Below, piece by piece: positions 1 through 13,040 of a stretch of DNA of 64,000 nt. Within the stretch, counting starts at the first letter, position 1; the number at the start of each line of letters is the position of its first letter. The position numbers and the translations under genes were made by a program. Location: contig NC_091010.1 in assembly GCF_041146395.1 (NCBI RefSeq), forward strand, positions 51,046,001 to 51,110,000. Reading direction: 5' to 3'. The notes beneath the pieces are model-generated. The model searched no databases. It was not told the DNA's origin and saw only the letters and a list, made by a program, of their open reading frames with translations. The stretch is from Eulemur rufifrons (lineage: Eukaryota; Chordata; Mammalia; Primates; Lemuridae).

Positions 1-272
1 TTCCCTGGCCTTGCTAGAAATCTAGATATCCAGGTATGAGAAGCTCAAAGGACTGCTGGGAGATTCATTGCAAATAGAAAGTTACCATGACACAGTCATC
101 AGACTGACCATAATAAACATGACAGAGGCCCTCCTATAAGTTGTAGGGCAAAAGAAGCAGGTAACCTACAAAGGAAAACCCATCAGGCTAACTGCAGACT
201 TCTCAACTGAGACCTTACAAGCCAGAAGAGACTGAGGCCACATTCTCACTCTTCTCAAACAGATAATGCCCA
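1..272 (+). mobile_element. L1 fragment, ORF1 3' portion
   Basis: The text matches the end of L1 ORF1 as remembered: 'agaagctcaaaggac', 'gggagattcattgcaaa', 'caggtaacctacaaaggaaa' and 'acttctcaactgagacc' followed by 'caagccagaagagactg'. It is interrupted by substitutions and gives no usable ORF. The left edge is cut by the window; the right edge is approximate. Confidence 0.75.
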
Positions 273-1949
273 ACTGTTGTTATTTATAATTTGGAAATTT
301 GCAAATAGATTCACACTTCACAAGTGTCAGGTTTCTTCTCCCATGCTACTTTAATAGCAGCATATTGGGGGGATTCACACGGAGGAATACTGTGTGCAGG
401 AGTGATTTCTGCCAAGGGTGCAGGAAGAAGGACAGATCCCATGTGTATCTCCTATCTGCTGCTCTCTCATCTAGGGTGACAATTGTTGTAATGGTTGTGG
501 GTGTGCACAGAGAACTGTTAGGGGCTATCATTATTATTGGTTTCTTCATTAGTGCTCCACTGTGTTTGTGGGTTTGGCAGGGCCAGGAGCATACTATTCA
601 TTAGCATTAGTAATAACAGTTTCATCAAGAGATAAATTTTTTTATGGATTCCAAAATTATTGGGGTTTATTCTAACCCCATCAAAAGAGGTCACCTAGGA
701 ATCTTATACTGTAGAGTGATATAACCATCAATCTCATGCCTCAAGAAAAAACATAACTGACATGAATGTTCCTTCTTTACAACCCTTTCACTTGCTTGAT
801 ACCTGGTCACCAGGGGGTCACCAGGCCTGTCTAATTCTCCCTGTTCATTACCCCAACTGCTTCAGAAATTATAATTTGCAGGGAGAGCACACAAATGCAA
901 TAATTTTCCTTAACATATTCTCTTCATTCTTTTCTTCTTAGGCTCTGCTTGGGCAGAGTTGTTGTCATGGGGAAAAAGTTTTTTCTGTGTTTTTTTTTTT
1001 TTTTATGTCCTACTGAGCTGCAAATGAATGGTATTTTCACTCTTCCCTCTGGAGATATTTACCGGGCAGGCTCATTCTGCTGCGGGAAGATTGTTTCCTT
1101 TGCACATCCAATGTGAATACTTGTTGTGGTTCACAGCTTTGCCCCTGTGGTCCCACACTCTCCCTAAATATTCGCCCTCTTTGGGCATCTTTTTCAATGA
1201 GGTCACAGGCATACTAGGCTGTCCTGAACTTCCTGTGTAACTCAACTGACCTCTAAGTGCCTCTGGTCTCTGATGACATTCACTTGTATGATATCATGAA
1301 AAGGGAAAGAATGTCTCCAGTGCCTCCTCTTTACTAATTTTTCCCCTTTCCTCCTTAATTATTCTCTCTCCTGAAAGAGTAGGTTCTGTTTTTTGTTTGG
1401 TTGTTTTTTTTTTTTTTTTCATTCCTCTCAACTGTTACCTCTTTTCAGAAGTATTTGCATTATAGCATGACTGGGGAGAGTTAGAACTACCCTTTGAGAA
1501 GTCAACAGGTGTATTGAAGTTCTAGATCAGACTGGTAGGGGATGTAGGGACAAGTTATCTTGAAGATGGTGCTTCCTGCTGTGATGCTGCTTCAGGCTGA
1601 AAAGAGGTGGATGTGTAGGGCCAGGCAGGGAGAGGGCTGCAGGTTTCTACTGACCTTATTAAAGTCAGCCCACACACTGTAGATTCCTGGTGATAGCCAT
1701 GCCAGCAGCTTCTCATCTGCTCTTTCAGAAAGGCCACGAGGGAGGGTAGGAAGAATGGAAAAGCAAAGCATGTCCCTCCTGGTGTGTGTAGACAGGGTGT
1801 ACTAGGAAAGTGTCTTTTAAAAGAGAAGGGGATGATACAGAAAAAGAGGACAGACTAAAAGTCATTTCATTACACTCTTTCCAATCATTCATGTTTTTAT
1901 TTTTCTCAGTCTCATTTTGTGTGCATATGTTCTTTTATAGCTAGCCTAA
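273..1949. other. Intronic sequence without recognised feature
   Basis: Mixed-composition DNA with two T-runs (about 990-1004 and 1404-1419). They may be the 3' ends of old minus-strand retroelements, but no body is recognisable next to them. Short ORFs here have no recognisable domain. Confidence 0.5.
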
Positions 1950-2290
1950 GCACATACATGTGAATTTGTATAATCTGCTTTTCTCCTGTTAATGTCCTAT
2001 TCTAACAATTTTTATGCCATTATAAATCTTTATAACCATCATTTTTAATTATGCAACATTTCATTGTGCAAAGATACATACTTTATTACTGTTTTGTTTT
2101 TATTGGACACTGAAATTTTTCACATTTTTCATTGTCATAAATAATGGTTTTATTGGTATTTTTATGCATAGTTCTTTAATATCTAGGATTGTTTTCTTGG
2201 ACGAGTGTTCTAGGTAGCTCCCCCCACCAAAAAATAAAATGGATTGCATTTTTCCTAGTCTTACTAGAGTGTCACATATCAATGGTATGA
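1950..2290 (-). mobile_element. Old LINE-1 3'-region fragment
   Basis: Contains the minus-strand text typical of mammalian-age L1 3' ends: 'cattgtgcaaagatacata', 'attggacactgaaatttttc' and 'attgtcataaataatgg', which are decayed forms of the 'ggacatttaggttgtttcc ... ataaataatgctgc' stretch. The copy is AT-rich and heavily diverged. Confidence 0.5.
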
Positions 2291-2299
2291 CTCAAATTC

Positions 2300-2690
2300 A
2301 ATTCAACACTAAAAGCATTTCAGAGCAATGTAGGCTTTTACTGAAGCGGTTGTCTTGAAGGGGGTGCAAAGAAGCATTACATCACAAAACATACACCAAG
2401 CCTTCCTGAAACTCCTCTGTCCACATCTGTCTCTCCAAAGTCCTGGTTGTCATGGGAATTACTTTCTCAACTCCTCCTTCCCTTTTCATGTGCTCTAAAA
2501 CTGTTTTGTCACAGAGGTTTATTATCCACTGTCCATCCCCTTCCAGAGCTCTGCTACACTGACATCCTTCCTCCAGAGTACCATAGCTTTTCTTATATAG
2601 AATCATCTACCCTCTCTCCTCTACCCTCCATCTGTCATCCTCACCCTACTCCCAGAAAATCAATGTGTGTTCCTTAAATGGACATTCCTT
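2300..2690. other. CT-rich intronic sequence, no feature
   Basis: Pyrimidine-rich text between two LINE fragments. Opposite-strand short ORFs here (about 75 codons) look like chance. No repeat family was recognised. Confidence 0.4.
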
Positions 2691-2892
2691 AGAACACAGA
2701 GCAGGGGGAATTGGTGATAATATTTAATATTTTTGGTTTCATCACTACTAGAAGAGGAATCATTACATCAAAATATATACATTTTGAACATCTTAAAGCT
2801 TGTCATTCCAAACATTACCAAAATTGTGTGCTATTGTATATTCTCACCTGTAACATATGGCCATATCTGCCAGTTAGTATTTACTTTCTCCC
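2691..2892 (-). mobile_element. Old LINE-1 3'-region fragment, probably same copy as 1950-2290
   Basis: 'ctagaagaggaatcattaca' corresponds to the 'agaagtggaattgctgggtca' part of old L1 3' text. 'attaccaaaattgtgtgcta' corresponds to the following 'attgccaaattgccctcc' part. The order and strand fit one decayed minus-strand copy interrupted at about 2300-2690. Confidence 0.5.
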
Positions 2893-3432
2893 GTGTAGGC
2901 AGCCTCTCAGATGGCCCCCAGTAATCTCTGCCTCTGGGAAATTATGCCCTTGTGCAGACCTCTGCCTGGAAGGCAGGCTGGATTTAATGAATTGCTGATA
3001 GTGAATAGGATGTGGCAGAGGTGATGAGATTTTACGTTGGAAATTAGGTTACAGGAAGTTTTCATCTTGGGTGTATTCTCTTGCTTGCTAGCTCAAAGCA
3101 AGTTGCCAGGCTGTGAGCTGCCCTATTGAGAGGCCCCGAGGGGGATCTCCAGCCAAATGCCAGTAAGGAACTAAAGACCTTTGTCCAATGGCTTAGTTCC
3201 AATGAGGAACTGAATCCTGCCCACAGTGGTGGGAGTGGGCTCGAAAGCAGATCCTTCTCCAGTCAAGCCTTTGTATGAGACTGCAGCCCTGGCAAACACC
3301 TTACAAGAGACCCAGGGCAGAGGCACCCAGTTGAGTCATTCCCAGATTCCCCCCAACAGAAACAGTGAGATAATACATATTTGTTGTTTTTAGCTCCTAA
3401 GATTTATTACACGGTAATAGGTAACCAGTACA
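2893..3432 (+). mobile_element. Solo MaLR-type LTR (MLT1-like)
   Basis: Near full-length LTR text. It starts 'gtaggcagcctctcagatgg', passes through 'ttaggttacaggaagt', 'gctgccctattgagaggccc' and 'cagatccttctccagtc', and ends with 'gataatacatatttgttg' and 'ggtaaccagtaca'. These match the MLT1 family as remembered. No internal coding region is attached, so it is a solo LTR fossil. It carries many substitutions. Confidence 0.8.
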
Positions 3433-5575
3433 CTTCTCTCTGAACCTTACATTTTACCTGTTTATTTTAGAACATAAGGTTCTACTTCTGTCTACATGCA
3501 ACTACTTCTGTCTTGGACCACTTCATAAGCTTCCTCTTCATTGGTAGTAGCCTCAGATGTTGCATTTTCCCCATAGTTTGGGTCTTCCTTTACAGTAGAG
3601 AAATATCACCATGTTTGATCTTGGGGCCACCTGATGGTCAGACACTGTGGGGATTGATGGTTGACTAACAAGCCTCAGAGTCCTATGCTCAGCCCGAGTG
3701 AGGCTTACTTAGTACAGTGAGGTTTCCTAGATTCATTTTATTTTATTTTATTTTACATTTTGATGGCAGGATTGTACTTTCTGAGAATATTACTGATGGT
3801 GAATGTGTATGTACACACATGAGCCACATGTGCACATGCCTGTTCAGAGAAGTACCAGTTTCAGGTAAGGCATAAGACTCTTGTGTTTTCTGGGTCCCAG
3901 ACATCCGTCTCAGCCTGGCAGCAGCTGTGTGTGTGGAGTATGTAGGGCAGAGAAGCAAGTGGTGAAAATGAGGAATGGTTACCTTGAAATAATGTGACTG
4001 GGGTGAATATTCTTGCGCCACTTACCTGAATTCGAGCTCTTTAGATCTTACCTTTTCTGGAATGTACCCTTTGTTTTGCTTCAAAAATGGACTCTTCTAT
4101 TTAGCTAGGAACTCATTTGGACCTTAGACTATGGTTCCTGAAGAAGCAACTGCCGAGTCATTTTTAGGCTATTGATACATTATCCACAACAGAGGCAGAG
4201 TTAAGGAACAGGCAGAATGGCTTGAGATTGTTTCCTGGAAAATCAAGATCTCTTCAAACAAAGTTAACATTAAGGGCTGAATTTTTGAAGCTGCCTCTAA
4301 ATGTGCATCTACAATTTTGCAAACATAGTCATTTGCGATCTCAAGTAATGGGATTTAGGCATCGACCTGATATAAGGGATCAGATGTAAAGGCCCTTTGC
4401 AAACCAGCACGTGCCACAAATAATATTTAATTCAACTCTCCTTTACATTTTTAAAATGGTGTAGCAATTTAAAAATACATTACATTCAAAATAATACATG
4501 CAAGGTCAGGAGGGGACATGTGAAAGCTCAGCCTGCAAGCAGAAACCGGTGTCTAGTTTGTTGATGGGGGCTGCCCGTGCTATAGGTCTGGTCGCATCTT
4601 GGCTGTGCAAGAGCTGTTCAAATGCTAAGAACAAAATGCAGTGTTCGTCATTTCTGGAAAAAAATGCAGTGTTCAAAAGGTACACATGTTAGTCAGCCAT
4701 TGCACTGAGGAAGACAGAATGCTCAACTCTTTGGAGGGAATATCCTGAAATTGTGCTGATCATGCCTACTTAGTACATGTGAATTCTGAGGTAGGGGAAA
4801 TAGAAGACATATGTAGACATATTATGCCTAATAACTTATTTTCTATGAAGATGTGGGGTCATATTTGACCAGGTCTTGGGAAATCTGAAAAGATTTGGGT
4901 ATGTTAAACATGGAATTCAAAGAGATCCACATCCACTCACCAAATCCAGTGTAGGAAAAATTCCATAATGCAAATGGAAACATCCCTCCCTTCTCTTTCC
5001 CTAGCTTTGGGGCCACTGACTCTGGAGTTAGAGACACATGGCTTCCAGATACTTATTACACCTATGTGATTATACAAAGAGCATGCAAAATATTCATTCT
5101 GCTCAAAGACAGTGAGATCTCACTTTAGTCTCACTCACTGATGATAAACTTGCCGAGGGGAGCCAATATGGTTGTTCTCACATGGCCCAGATGTGAGCCT
5201 CTTGTTGTCCTATGGGGGCGGGGGCCAGGAAGGACCCACATAGAGAGCTGACCCACAAGATGATTTGAGAAATCATCTTCCCAGAACGCAAATTGCCTAT
5301 TGAAACTTGTATGTTACGTGAAGAAGCAGGGAGAGGGGAATCCTTCGATGGTGACGAGCTGTTCAGTAGTACCATGAGTAGGGAATATGAGCTTTAGAGG
5401 ACCAGGGAGAGGCCTAGAGGGAGATGTTGAGCTTAGCAGCCCAAGGAGAGAGTACCAAACTGAAGGACTGGAGGCTGTTTAAAATGCAGGTTGGATACCA
5501 GTTGCAGGCAGGAGGAACTACCCTTTTTCCCACTGAGAAAATCTGAGATTGTTCTGCTCCAGCTTGGTCTCAGAC
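3433..5575. other. Intronic sequence, mostly unrecognised
   Basis: Unique-looking DNA between two LTR fossils. The only simple structure is a short (TTTTA)n run at 3735-3755. Short ORFs on both strands (60-92 codons) lack domain content. Confidence 0.5.
3735..3755 (+). repeat. (TTTTA)n microsatellite
   Basis: Four consecutive TTTTA-type units read directly from the sequence. Length is likely to vary between individuals. Confidence 0.85.
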
Positions 5576-5576
5576 T

Positions 5577-5924
5577 GTGCATTCTGCTTCAGCTGCCATA
5601 ACAAAATGCTGCAGACTGGGTGGCTTAAGCAACAACAGTCAATTTTCTCACACTTCTGGAGGCTGGAAGTCTGAGATCAGGGTTTCTGGGGAGGGCCAGG
5701 TTGCAGAGGGCTGGCTGCCTTGTGGATGTATCCTCACATGGTGGAGAGAGAGAGAGAGCAAGATCTCTGGTGTCTCTTCTTCAAAGGACACTAATTCCAT
5801 CATGAGGGCCCCACCCTTACCTAAACCTAATCACCTCCCAAAGGCCCTGTCTCCAAATACCATCAATTTGGGGGTTAGCGCTTCAACATATTTATTTTGG
5901 GGAGACACAAATCAGTCCACAGCA
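5577..5924 (-). mobile_element. Solo MaLR/ERVL-type LTR (MLT1/MLT2-like), reversed
   Basis: Plus-strand text gives the complement of the LTR: 'cttcagctgccataacaaaa', 'gcagactgggtggcttaag', 'cttctggaggctggaagtct', 'ggacactaattccatcatga', 'aatcacctcccaaaggcc' and 'cttcaacatatttattttgg'. The order is that of a reversed MaLR/ERVL LTR. A 150-codon open frame across it is incidental. It contains a short (GA)n run at about 5746-5758. Confidence 0.8.
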
Positions 5925-6064
5925 GGATGTAAAACAGGCAAGAACTTGGGAAAGAATGCAAACTTTCTAGAGAACCTTCCACCAGGAAGAGTCCTGGAAC
6001 AGAAATGGCTAACACTTGTGGGCGAATAGAAAGGCAATGCCAGAACTATAAATATATTTTTTAA

Positions 6065-6546
<482 letters not shown>

Positions 6547-6559
6547 CATCAAGTTCTTC

Positions 6560-7210
6560 TTCATAGACTTTTTTCCTTATTATAATATAGTATAATTTTA
6601 AACATATATTCATGTTTTTAATCACAATTAAGATCATGTTGTTTATGAAATTTTATTATCTTTTCAAAATGAAATTGAACATTTTCTTGTACCATCCTCT
6701 GTTCTTTCTAAACATAGTTTAAAACTTATATTACTTGCATTGTATTCTAATTGGCACATATATAATAATTTAATCATTCTTTTGTTGTTTGATATTGATC
6801 TTGCTTCTAAAATTTTACTATTAAAGAAAGCATTGTAATTTTGTTTTGAAAACCTTTAAGTAATTATTTGTTCAAGTTCTGATTACTATAATTTTTAAGG
6901 ATAGGCTATCAAAACAATATATACATAAATATTGTCATGCCAAATCCAGAAAGTTTATGCCAGTTTCTACTCCAACTAAAACACCATTTCACTATACCTC
7001 ATAAAACTTTAATTTAAAAAAGTAATCTACTTTAATATGCAAAAATGAGTTTTCCTTGTTTTAATTTGCATTTCTTATCAGACCAGTGAGTTTAAACATG
7101 TTTTCATATATTTATTAACCATTGTGTTTCTTTTATGTGGCCATCTGTTTTTGTTTCTTCTTTTTTATAAGGTCTTCATATGGTCTCTCATTTTGTTTCA
7201 ATATTGTACT
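6560..7210 (-). mobile_element. Old LINE-1 3'-region fragment, AT-rich
   Basis: Contains 'tttaatttgcatttcttatc' followed by 'gaccagtgagtttaaacatg' and 'ttttcatatatttattaacc', plus 'gtggccatctgttttt'. These parallel the minus-strand text 'ttgcatttctttgattactagtgaggttgaacatcttttcatatgtttattggccatttg' in order (quoted here only as a pattern description). The copy is strongly decayed. Confidence 0.5.
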
Positions 7211-7627
7211 AAGTTTATTCTTTGGCTTCTAATTGCATTGTGATTTTTACCATGCTTTTTACTTAAAAAATTAATGTTATCAAATCTTTTTATTTTTCCC
7301 ATTATAATGTCTTCTTTTACTTTATGTTTAGCTAACACCCTTAAATTGTGGTCACATAAATTAATTGATTTTTTATTTGTAATGCTGCTTTATTAAATAG
7401 TACATATAATATATATTAGATATTAGATAATATCTGTAAGACATAAAAATACTTCACATCCTCCTACATTATGCTTCAGAAATTTCAACCTGTGACCATG
7501 TAACAATTTAATCACTTTAGTAATTTAATATTAATTTTCTATACTGATGGATATTTTTAAGATTTGTAGGATTTTTGTTTCTTAAAGTGTAGTGAACATC
7601 TTTCTTTTTCACTTTTTAAGACTAAAT
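7211..7627. other. AT-rich intronic sequence, unrecognised
   Basis: Very AT-rich, with no microsatellite of note and no recognised repeat. It could be a further decayed part of the flanking LINE sequence. Confidence 0.35.
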
Positions 7628-7836
7628 TTATTTTTATTTTTTTTTCTTATTTCAGCATATTACAGGGGTACAAATGTTTAGGTTACATATATACCTTTGC
7701 CCCACCTAAGTCAGAGCTTCAAGCGTGCCCATCCCCCAGACGGTACGCACAGCACCCATTAGGTGTGAATGTACCCATCTCCTTCTCCGCTTCCCACCTG
7801 CCCGACACCCTGTGAATGTTATTACTATACGTGCAG
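7628..7836 (-). mobile_element. 5'-truncated L1, 3'-UTR only (lemuriform-type)
   Basis: A poly-T stretch at 7628-7650 (3' tail on the minus strand) leads into 'tttcagcatattacaggggt', 'acaaatgtttaggttacata', 'cagagcttcaagcgtgccc' and 'gaatgttattactat'. The same 3'-UTR appears in the L1 at 47171, which continues further. The copy stops at about 7836, a typical 5' truncation. Confidence 0.8.
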
Positions 7837-8634
7837 TTAATTCTGCGCCCATATTTTGGACTGTTTCCTCTGATGACTTCCTACAGGGGAAACTCTGGTT
7901 AGAGTTTAGGGAGCCTTGGGGTTGGTGGCATTTGTCAGCTTTCATTTTACTGTATTGGTCAGTCTTTTGTGCCCTGTGGCCAGACCACACTGTATTTAAT
8001 TATTGTTTGTAACACAACATAGTGTCTCACTGGGCAAGTCTCCTCTCCTGTAAAACATAACAAAACAAAACAAAACAAAAATAGAACCCTTCTTTTTTTT
8101 TCAAAATATTCTTCGCTCATCTCACTTACTGATTCATCCAAATGAATTTCGAATCACCTCGTCATGTTTCAAAATATCCCACTTCCCCTTTATAAAGCAA
8201 CTAATTAGACTATTGATTAGAACTGCAGCAAAGCTATAAAGTCATTTGAAGAGAACTGAATCTTTTTCCAATTTCCAGTTTTCATTTCTGGCCACCTGGT
8301 TTGTTTCTCTTTTTATTCCATCTCTGTGTGTTCCTCAGTAAAGTTGTGATGTTTTCTTTATATTGGCCCTACATATTTTTAATTAATGTTATTCCTAGGA
8401 ATTTTCACTTTTGATGCTATCATGAGTAAAGATATTTTGCACACAGCATCTCTGTTCAGATTGGCATGCCAGAACTGGGTAATCTTGAGTTGTATCTGAG
8501 TGCACTAACATGGTTTATACTATAAAGAAAATATGTTTTTAAACTTTAAGTGATTAGGAGAGTGTGATGTGACTAGGGATAAATAAATAAATATCTGTGG
8601 GTATATTTGGGATCTAAATAGGAAGGAGAATTTT
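7837..8634. other. Intronic sequence without recognised feature
   Basis: Mixed AT-rich sequence. It includes a (CAAAA)n run at 8052-8081. No gene, and no repeat body recognised. Confidence 0.45.
8052..8081 (+). repeat. (CAAAA)n microsatellite
   Basis: Four to five CAAAA units read directly, ending in AAAAATAG. Confidence 0.85.
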
Positions 8635-8805
8635 GCTCTTAATAGCTGTGTGACTGGGAAGTTCACTTAAGGTCTGTGACCAGTGCTCCACCAGTCAGAA
8701 GGGACACCAGCTGGTACCTCCTGCCTTTGCCTTCTGGATGAATGTCAGTCTTTTGAGCCTGGCACACAGTAACTGCTTAATAAATACTAGCTATAAAATT
8801 AATAA
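8635..8805 (+). mobile_element. MIR fossil
   Basis: 'tagctgtgtgactgggaagt' corresponds to the MIR core, and 'ggcacacagtaactgcttaa' with 'taaatactagctat' to its 3' tail. The middle is diverged or replaced. Confidence 0.6.
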
Positions 8806-9329
8806 TAAAACAACTTCACTATGAGAGGATAATTGGAAGAAATGACTATCCTCATTAATTTGGTAGCATATGGCACCTAGAATCACATTGAAATAAGCAA
8901 GTTAGGGTACATCTGCATATTTTTTTTCAGCGTTCAAATCCCATTGTGTAATAGTCAGAGTTTGTATTTCTGACTTGTTTTTCCAGCAGTCAGCATATGG
9001 CTTATTAATATACTTGTTAAAACTATTATTTTTTGAGAAAATCACTTCTGGCTCGTTGTTAATAAAATTAAATAAAATTCAAAAGACCCTAAACTAAAGA
9101 TTGTGTTGTATCAGATCCTGTGTGCTTTAGCAGATGTGATGCAGATGTTGAGATGAATTCTTGTAGATTGCCCAAGGACCATGGCAAGACAGGGGAAGCA
9201 CCAAAGGCATCACGGAGAAAGCATTATGATTGCTCAGAGGATGAAGGGCTCACACCAGCCTGGAGTTCCCAGTGAAGGGATCTTGTAGGAAATGGGATTG
9301 ATGAATCTTGAAGATTGGTTTGAAGTGGC
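8806..9329. other. Intronic sequence without recognised feature
   Basis: AT-rich unique sequence. Nothing specific seen. Confidence 0.4.
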
Positions 9330-9363
9330 AAGTAAGAAAGGGAGCCAAGTAAGAAAGGGAGCC
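9330..9363 (+). repeat. Exact 17-bp tandem duplication
   Basis: The unit 'aagtaagaaagggagcc' occurs at 9330-9346 and again at 9347-9363 without mismatch. This looks like a recent local duplication. Confidence 0.95.
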
Positions 9364-9446
9364 AAGTCCTTCTGGGAAGGGAGAATAATTGGGACAAAGC
9401 GGGGGTCATGGCATGTCTGGAGAGTAGTCAGTAGGTCCACTAGAAT

Positions 9447-9653
9447 AGGAGTTTTCAACCTGCACACTTTTGATATTTTGGACTGGATCATTGTCCTGGG
9501 CATGGTACAATGTTTACCAGATCTCTGGTCTCTACCTAATAAGTGCCTGCTGTACCCCTCCAGTTATGACACCTCCAGAGCATCTCCAGATATCACCAAA
9601 TGTTCTCTGAGATGCAAAATATCTGCCCCCTCCCCACTGCTCCTGAGCCACTG
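9447..9653 (-). mobile_element. MER5A-like hAT transposon fossil
   Basis: Read on the minus strand it runs from 'cagtggctcaggagcagtg' through 'catttggtgatatctggag' and 'gaccagagatctggtaaaca' to 'gcaggttgaaaactcct'. That is the order of the non-autonomous MER5A element, with inverted terminal text resembling CAGNGGTTCTCAAC. Confidence 0.8.
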
Positions 9654-10343
<690 letters not shown>

Positions 10344-10449
10344 CTAATATATGTTTTCTGAAACAATACATTTTGGTTTACTTTAACTGATATAATAGCA
10401 TTAAATATTTTTTATTAAACTGAAGATAATCATTTTAACATAATACTCA

Positions 10450-10731
10450 TTTTTTTAGAGACAGGGTCTTGCTGTCTCACCCAGGCTGGAGTGCAGTGGT
10501 CCAGCCTCAAACTCTTGGGCTCAAGCAGTCCTCCTGCTTCAGCTTCCTGAGTTCTGAGGACTACTAGGACTACAGATGTACACTACCAGGCTCAGATAAT
10601 TAAAAAAAAATTTTGTAGAGGTGGAGGTCTCACTATGCCCAGGCTGGTCTTGAACTCCTGGCCTTACGGGATCTTCCCACCTCAGCCTCTCAAAGTGCTG
10701 GGATGACAGGTGTGAGCCACTGTGCCCAGGC
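10450..10731 (-). mobile_element. Alu-J-type element, reversed
   Basis: Begins at the T-run followed by 'agagacagggtcttgctgtc' and 'acccaggctggagtgcagtg', and ends 'gtgtgagccactgtgcccag'. It is a full-length reversed Alu with substitutions and a small middle deletion. It lies 129 bp from the forward Alu at 10011. Confidence 0.92.
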
Positions 10732-10737
10732 AACACA

Positions 10738-10965
10738 ATGCTTTTTATTCTTTTATGCCCTCCTCTAAATTTTGTATACATAAACATAGTTTACTACAAA
10801 ATTATAGTTACATTATGTGCATATTTTGTTTTTTTAAAACTAACACCTAACCTAGAACATTTTCTGTACGTGTTCATACACATATTCATAAAGATCATTT
10901 TGATGGTGTCAGAATATTCCACTGAATTGATATACTCTTCACTTATGCTAAATAATTGTAGAAAA
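10738..10965 (-). mobile_element. Old LINE-1 3'-region fragment (tentative)
   Basis: 'cctagaacattttctgtac' followed by 'catattcataaagatcattt' and 'gatggtgtcagaatattcca' parallels the old L1 minus-strand text 'gaacatctttccatg ... taatggctgcatagtattcc'. Heavily decayed. Confidence 0.45.
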
Positions 10966-12559
10966 GTTAGAGTGAAAAGAATCCTGAGAGATCATAAGGT
11001 ATAGCGATTTCTCCAGGAGTGCTCTTGGAAGCTTTATGGGTCATCTCATAAATTGCCCCAAGGACTATATGAGGCACAGAGAAGCCTGTGGGATGTGTAG
11101 TGATTAGGTTCTTACCCACCCCCCATTTTTGCTCCAGCCAGAACTGCTTTGATTCTTAATTAGTTTTATAGATTAGGCTTCTGCATCAGATTTTTTTTTA
11201 AAAAAAGACAGGGACCATTTACTAAAGAAACAAATGAAAATATTTAGAATATCATTGACCTAGACTGGTCTTTCTTTTCATTTTATACAAGCCACTTATA
11301 GGGTATGACAGTCTCCAGGTTGTCTTTGTGCTTAAACAACACTGAAATGTCTAATTCCATAGTGTAGACACTGCTTGAATGGTTATAGTCTTTGCCAAAC
11401 TACCTTCACCATCGTGTTAGTGAGGATGCCACCCAGTGACCCACGGCAGTATCACTGGGTTCACTGTGTTTTGCTGAGAAGATAATGACCACACTCACAC
11501 AGACGTGGTTTTGGCAAATTTGGTGCTAATTCATAGAGCCAGGTGTGAGAGAGGATGAAAGGCTATGGTGGTTGGATTAGAAGAAATAGACCGTTTCATT
11601 TACTTGTTGGCAAATGTCACTGAGGATCATTCAGTCACACCCTAGCTGCTTTTGTCCCCAGTGGGAAAACAGGCCGTTAGGCTTTTTCAGCTATCAGTAA
11701 TTGCTTTTCAAAGACAGTGGTTTTCCTCCTCTATACATGTTTATGTATTTCTTGAATCTAGCAGCTGGCATATTCACCACCATGATCCCCCTAACTTACC
11801 AATACAATCAGGGACAAACTTCTTATTCAGGAATCCATGGCTCTTTTCCTCAACTCTCCCCAAATCAGGACACATCCTCCCCTTTTAGGCATCTCACCCG
11901 CACCTGCTCTTTGAAGAGACAGCCTGGATGATGGATTAGGGGCTTGTCCCATTCCTCTCATCTCCCTGCTGGCCAGCGTGCCATATTCAGACATCCTCCA
12001 ACCTTTTCCCCTAACGATGTTGAAGAGAGCTGTCAAGTAATTTGGGCAGAACTGTGCACAATGGAGGCAGAGAGAGAGGGAGCCCCTGAGGGATCCCTGC
12101 TCTGCAGACTTAGCATTTTGGATGGATGCAAGGAGACTGAAGCATTGAAAAGGTCAGACCCTGGAACCAGTCTGATCTATAAAAGGCACCAAAGTGTGCA
12201 ATAATTGCCAAGGAGTGGGCCGAAAGCACTGGAGAGTTTAAAATGGGATGGCCATGTACTTCTCCAAGTAACAGATCCGATCCTGCTTCACAATTCTTAG
12301 CATTATTATCTTCATTTAACAAGTGTCATGAAAACACATGACAGTGAAACAGAACAAATGGAGATGGGTTATATGACTGTTTTCTACTGTTACGGAAGAG
12401 GAAATTTGGAGCATGCATTACATAACTGGGGGTGACATACCTTCCTCCTTTTGCTTTTTCTCTCTCCCTCTCTCTCTTTTTTCTAAATGTGAGATTTATT
12501 AGGATTTTTCCAGAGCTCAGAGAAACTCAGCAGGTTACAAAGAGAAAATCCATGGTCTC
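10966..12559. other. Intronic sequence without recognised feature
   Basis: Unique-looking DNA of mixed composition. A (CT)n-like run is present at about 12460-12480. Short ORFs lack recognisable domains. Confidence 0.45.
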
Positions 12560-12715
12560 TGCAGTGTGGTGGAAAGAGCATTAGAGCAGGAGCCAGGACT
12601 TCTGGGTGCTAACTCTGTTTCTGCCCCTGGGCCACAGGGCCTTGGGGCATTCGTAGGGTTTCTTTGGCTTTGTGTGTCTTCATTTGTAAAATTCAGAAGG
12701 CTCACTGGAGGGTGC
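12560..12715 (+). mobile_element. MIR fossil
   Basis: 'gtgtggtggaaagagcatta' with 'ggagccaggacttctgggt' and 'cttcatttgtaaaattcaga' follows MIR order (pol III promoter region, then core, then 'ctcatctgtaaaatg'). Confidence 0.65.
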
Positions 12716-12884
12716 CAGAGGTTTGTCCCACCCTTAATCCCAGGAGTCTGATTTTCTGCAGGGTGTTGGCCTCCAGTGTTAGATGGTGGTGGGAGGGGAA
12801 ATCCTGGCCATGTCCCAGACAGCTGGCAGGGAAGGAAGCTTACTTCTCACCTGGTAGCTAAGGGACAGCCTTCAGTGGGTTGAC

Positions 12885-13040
12885 CTGAGGGGATTGTTAG
12901 AAATGCAGCTTTGGGGGCCCCACCCAGAAACTCTTGATCTGGATTTCTGGACCTGGGCCTTAAGGAATCTCCATTTTAACAAGCTCTCCTGGCAATTCCT
13001 CTGCACATTATATTTTCAGAACCAGAAGAGGTGGTTAAGA
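12885..13040 (+). mobile_element. hAT (MER-type) transposon fossil, partial
   Basis: 'gttagaaatgcagctttgg', 'ggccccacccagaaactctt', 'gatctggatttctggacctg' and 'ctccattttaacaagctctc' follow the pattern of short non-autonomous hAT elements (ggccccaccc..agattctgatt..aacaagctcccaggtgatt). The terminal repeats are not clear. Confidence 0.6.

Noticed and set aside
5577..6029. 150-codon open frame on the + strand
   Set aside because: It runs through a reversed MaLR-type LTR; the translation shows no domain and the frame is not conserved text.
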